This document shows, piece after piece, positions 63,043 through 64,000 of a DNA stretch of 64,000 nt. Numbering within the stretch: position 1 is the stretch's first letter; every line of letters starts with the position of its first letter. The DNA lies in contig NZ_CP021648.1 of assembly GCF_002176815.1 (NCBI RefSeq), forward strand, positions 1,240,001-1,304,000, read 5' to 3'. The notes below the pieces were generated by a model. The model was not told where the DNA came from. It ran no database searches and saw only the letters and a list, made by a program, of their open reading frames with translations. The position numbers were made by a program, and so were the translations under genes. Source of the stretch: Acidovorax sp. T1. GTDB lineage: Bacteria; Pseudomonadota; Gammaproteobacteria; Burkholderiales; Burkholderiaceae_C.

Positions 63043-63567
63043 ATGTTGACGGAAGACGGCAAACACCTTTATGTGAGTTATGACGAGTACCACAGCCTTA
63101 TCGAGAAGCTGGCGCTGAAGGTGCATCAGTCGGGATGGGAGTTCGACACCATTCTCTGCTTGGCCCGCGGAGGGCTGCGTCCAGGGGATATCCTGAGTCG
63201 TATCTTTGACAAGCCTTTGGCAATCATGTCAACGAGTTCCTATCGGGCAGAAGCCGGAACGGTGCAGGGGCACCTAGATATCGCGCGCTTCATCACAACG
63301 CCCAAAGGTGAAATCGCTGGGCGAGTGTTGTTGGTGGATGACCTGGCGGACTCCGGCCACACGTTGCGCGCGGTGATCGACATGTTGAAGACGAGCTACG
63401 CTCCTATTTCAGAATTGCGCAGCGCCGTGATCTGGACCAAGGGGTTGTCAATGTTCACGCCGGACTACTCGGTGGAGTTTTTGCCTACCAATCCGTGGAT
63501 TCACCAGCCTTTCGAGGGGTATGACAGCCTGGGGCCCGACAAGTTGCTGGAGAAGTGGAAGGTTTGA
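63043..63567 (+). CDS. Phosphoribosyltransferase family protein
   Basis: 174 residues from ATG 63043 with AGGAG at good spacing; upstream in-frame codons run through a repeat fragment. Type I PRTase with the PRPP loop VLLVDDLADSGHTL and the pyrophosphate-binding LARGGLRPG. Resembles xanthine/hypoxanthine phosphoribosyltransferases found next to purA in Burkholderiales, so a purine-salvage role is likely; the base is not certain. Confidence 0.9.
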   Translation: MLTEDGKHLYVSYDEYHSLIEKLALKVHQSGWEFDTILCLARGGLRPGDILSRIFDKPLAIMSTSSYRAEAGTVQGHLDIARFITTPKGEIAGRVLLVDDLADSGHTLRAVIDMLKTSYAPISELRSAVIWTKGLSMFTPDYSVEFLPTNPWIHQPFEGYDSLGPDKLLEKWKV

Positions 63568-63624
63568 GCGAAGATAGTTCCGCAGGGGCTGGTTTCGCCA
63601 GAATTTCCATGCTATAGTCCCCGA

Positions 63625-63669
63625 TGGCCAGGTCAAATTCCCCCACCCTTGGCCACCCCAAATTCCCCC
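63625..63669. repeat. Direct repeats at the IS21-type element end
   Basis: TGGCCAGGTCAAATTCCCCC (63625-63644) and TGGCCACCCCAAATTCCCCC (63650-63669) are near-identical 20-mers 25 bases apart. Multiple terminal repeats of this kind are typical of IS21-family ends, where the transposase binds. Confidence 0.75.
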
Positions 63670-63685
63670 AGGCAGGACGGTCGGA

Positions 63686-64000
63686 TTATGACGACTCGGG
63701 TGTGATGGCGATGCGTGCAGCGGCCTCCTTGAGGCGGTAGCTCTTGCCCTCGAACTCCAGCATCGCGCAGCGGTGCATGAGGCGATCCAGGATGGTGCTG
63801 GCCATGGTGGCGTCGCCGAGGTATTTGCCCCAGTCCTGCACCACGCGGTTGGACGTGATGAGAACAGCGCGGCGCAGCTTGTAGCGCTGGTGCACGATGG
63901 CCTGTAGGACTTCAGCGGCATGCTCGCTGATGCGTCTGGCCAGGAACAGGTCATCGAGGACGAGCAGGTCCGGCGCGACCCAGTCCTTGAGCAGCTCGGT
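63686..64000 (-). CDS. istB: IS21-family helper ATPase IstB, C-terminal part
   Basis: 104 residues visible; the 5' end lies beyond the window. Walker B region DLLVLDDLFLARRISEHAA, then QAIVHQRYKLRRAVLITSNR (sensor 1) and WGKYLGDATMASTILDRLMH with a C-terminal arginine-rich tail, all typical of IstB/DnaC-like AAA+ proteins. It helps IstA select a target site. The stop is TAA at 63686-63688. Confidence 0.93.
   Translation of the reverse strand, partial: TELLKDWVAPDLLVLDDLFLARRISEHAAEVLQAIVHQRYKLRRAVLITSNRVVQDWGKYLGDATMASTILDRLMHRCAMLEFEGKSYRLKEAAARIAITPESS

Larger units (their letters stand above)
63625..64000 (-). mobile_element. IS21-family insertion sequence, truncated by the window edge
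   Basis: Contains the terminal repeats and the 3' part of istB. The upstream istB sequence and istA transposase would lie beyond base 64000. The boundary with chromosomal DNA is placed near 63625, about 55 bases after the phosphoribosyltransferase stop codon. Confidence 0.8.

Overview
The window is a GC-rich chromosomal segment whose gene content and order fit a betaproteobacterium of the family Comamonadaceae (Acidovorax-like). The clearest markers are the clusters hisS-yfgM-bamB-der-hfq-hflX-hflK-hflC-hisZ-purA and surE-pcm-nlpD, the ppsR/ppsA divergent pair, and a family of about 60-bp imperfect palindromes with a TAGCGCTT...AAGCGCTA core between many genes. The genus is an inference; no rRNA or tRNA gene is visible. 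Almost all DNA is coding and most genes are housekeeping.

Layout. 1-9.7 kb: 3' end of a chemoreceptor gene, a RidA-family gene, comEC (DNA uptake), an ATP-grasp/alpha-E gene pair, a VF530-family gene, a B12-binding radical-SAM gene with an unusual CX4CX2C cluster motif, and bacterioferritin. 9.7-13.1 kb: the peroxide-detoxifying pair ahpC-ahpF, then a lower-GC NYN/LOTUS RNA-binding gene. 13.4-20 kb: ppsR/ppsA (PEP synthase and its regulator), a two-gene sodium/solute symporter whose large subunit carries an EF-hand loop, and an unknown gene. 20-24.2 kb: FKBP, an HxlR-like regulator and a small acyl-CoA catabolic operon (HMG-CoA-lyase-like plus CaiB-like transferase). This operon is flanked by remnants of a divergent LysR gene and of a Bug/TctC receptor gene, suggesting a once larger substrate-uptake and degradation locus that has decayed on both sides.

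24.2-40.7 kb: rpoD and dnaG (reverse strand, macromolecular-synthesis genes), an acyl-CoA synthetase, the overlapping biotin operon bioA-bioF-bioD, then reverse-strand genes for a gamma-glutamyltranspeptidase lipoprotein, a PhoD-type phosphatase, a diguanylate cyclase and a quinone oxidoreductase. bioD carries two exact-looking 84-bp repeat units inserted in frame just after its start. 40.7-63.6 kb: a nearly continuous forward-strand run: surE-pcm-nlpD-rluD, scpB-rluB, ndk-rlmN-pilF-rodZ-ispG-hisS-yfgM-bamB-der, hfq-hflX-hflK-hflC-DUF2065-hisZ-purA and a phosphoribosyltransferase. Many neighbours overlap by a few bases and are probably co-transcribed. The window ends inside an IS21-family element (istB, reverse strand).

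No complete novel defence or mobile system is evident. The most unusual signals are the repeat insertion in bioD, a palindrome copy inside comEC, the decayed LysR/Bug genes, the CX4CX2C radical-SAM protein, a ten-G tract in nlpD, the 9-bp periodic array before ahpC, and a multi-hairpin element after bfr. Base composition and similarity statements are by eye; no alignment or search was run.
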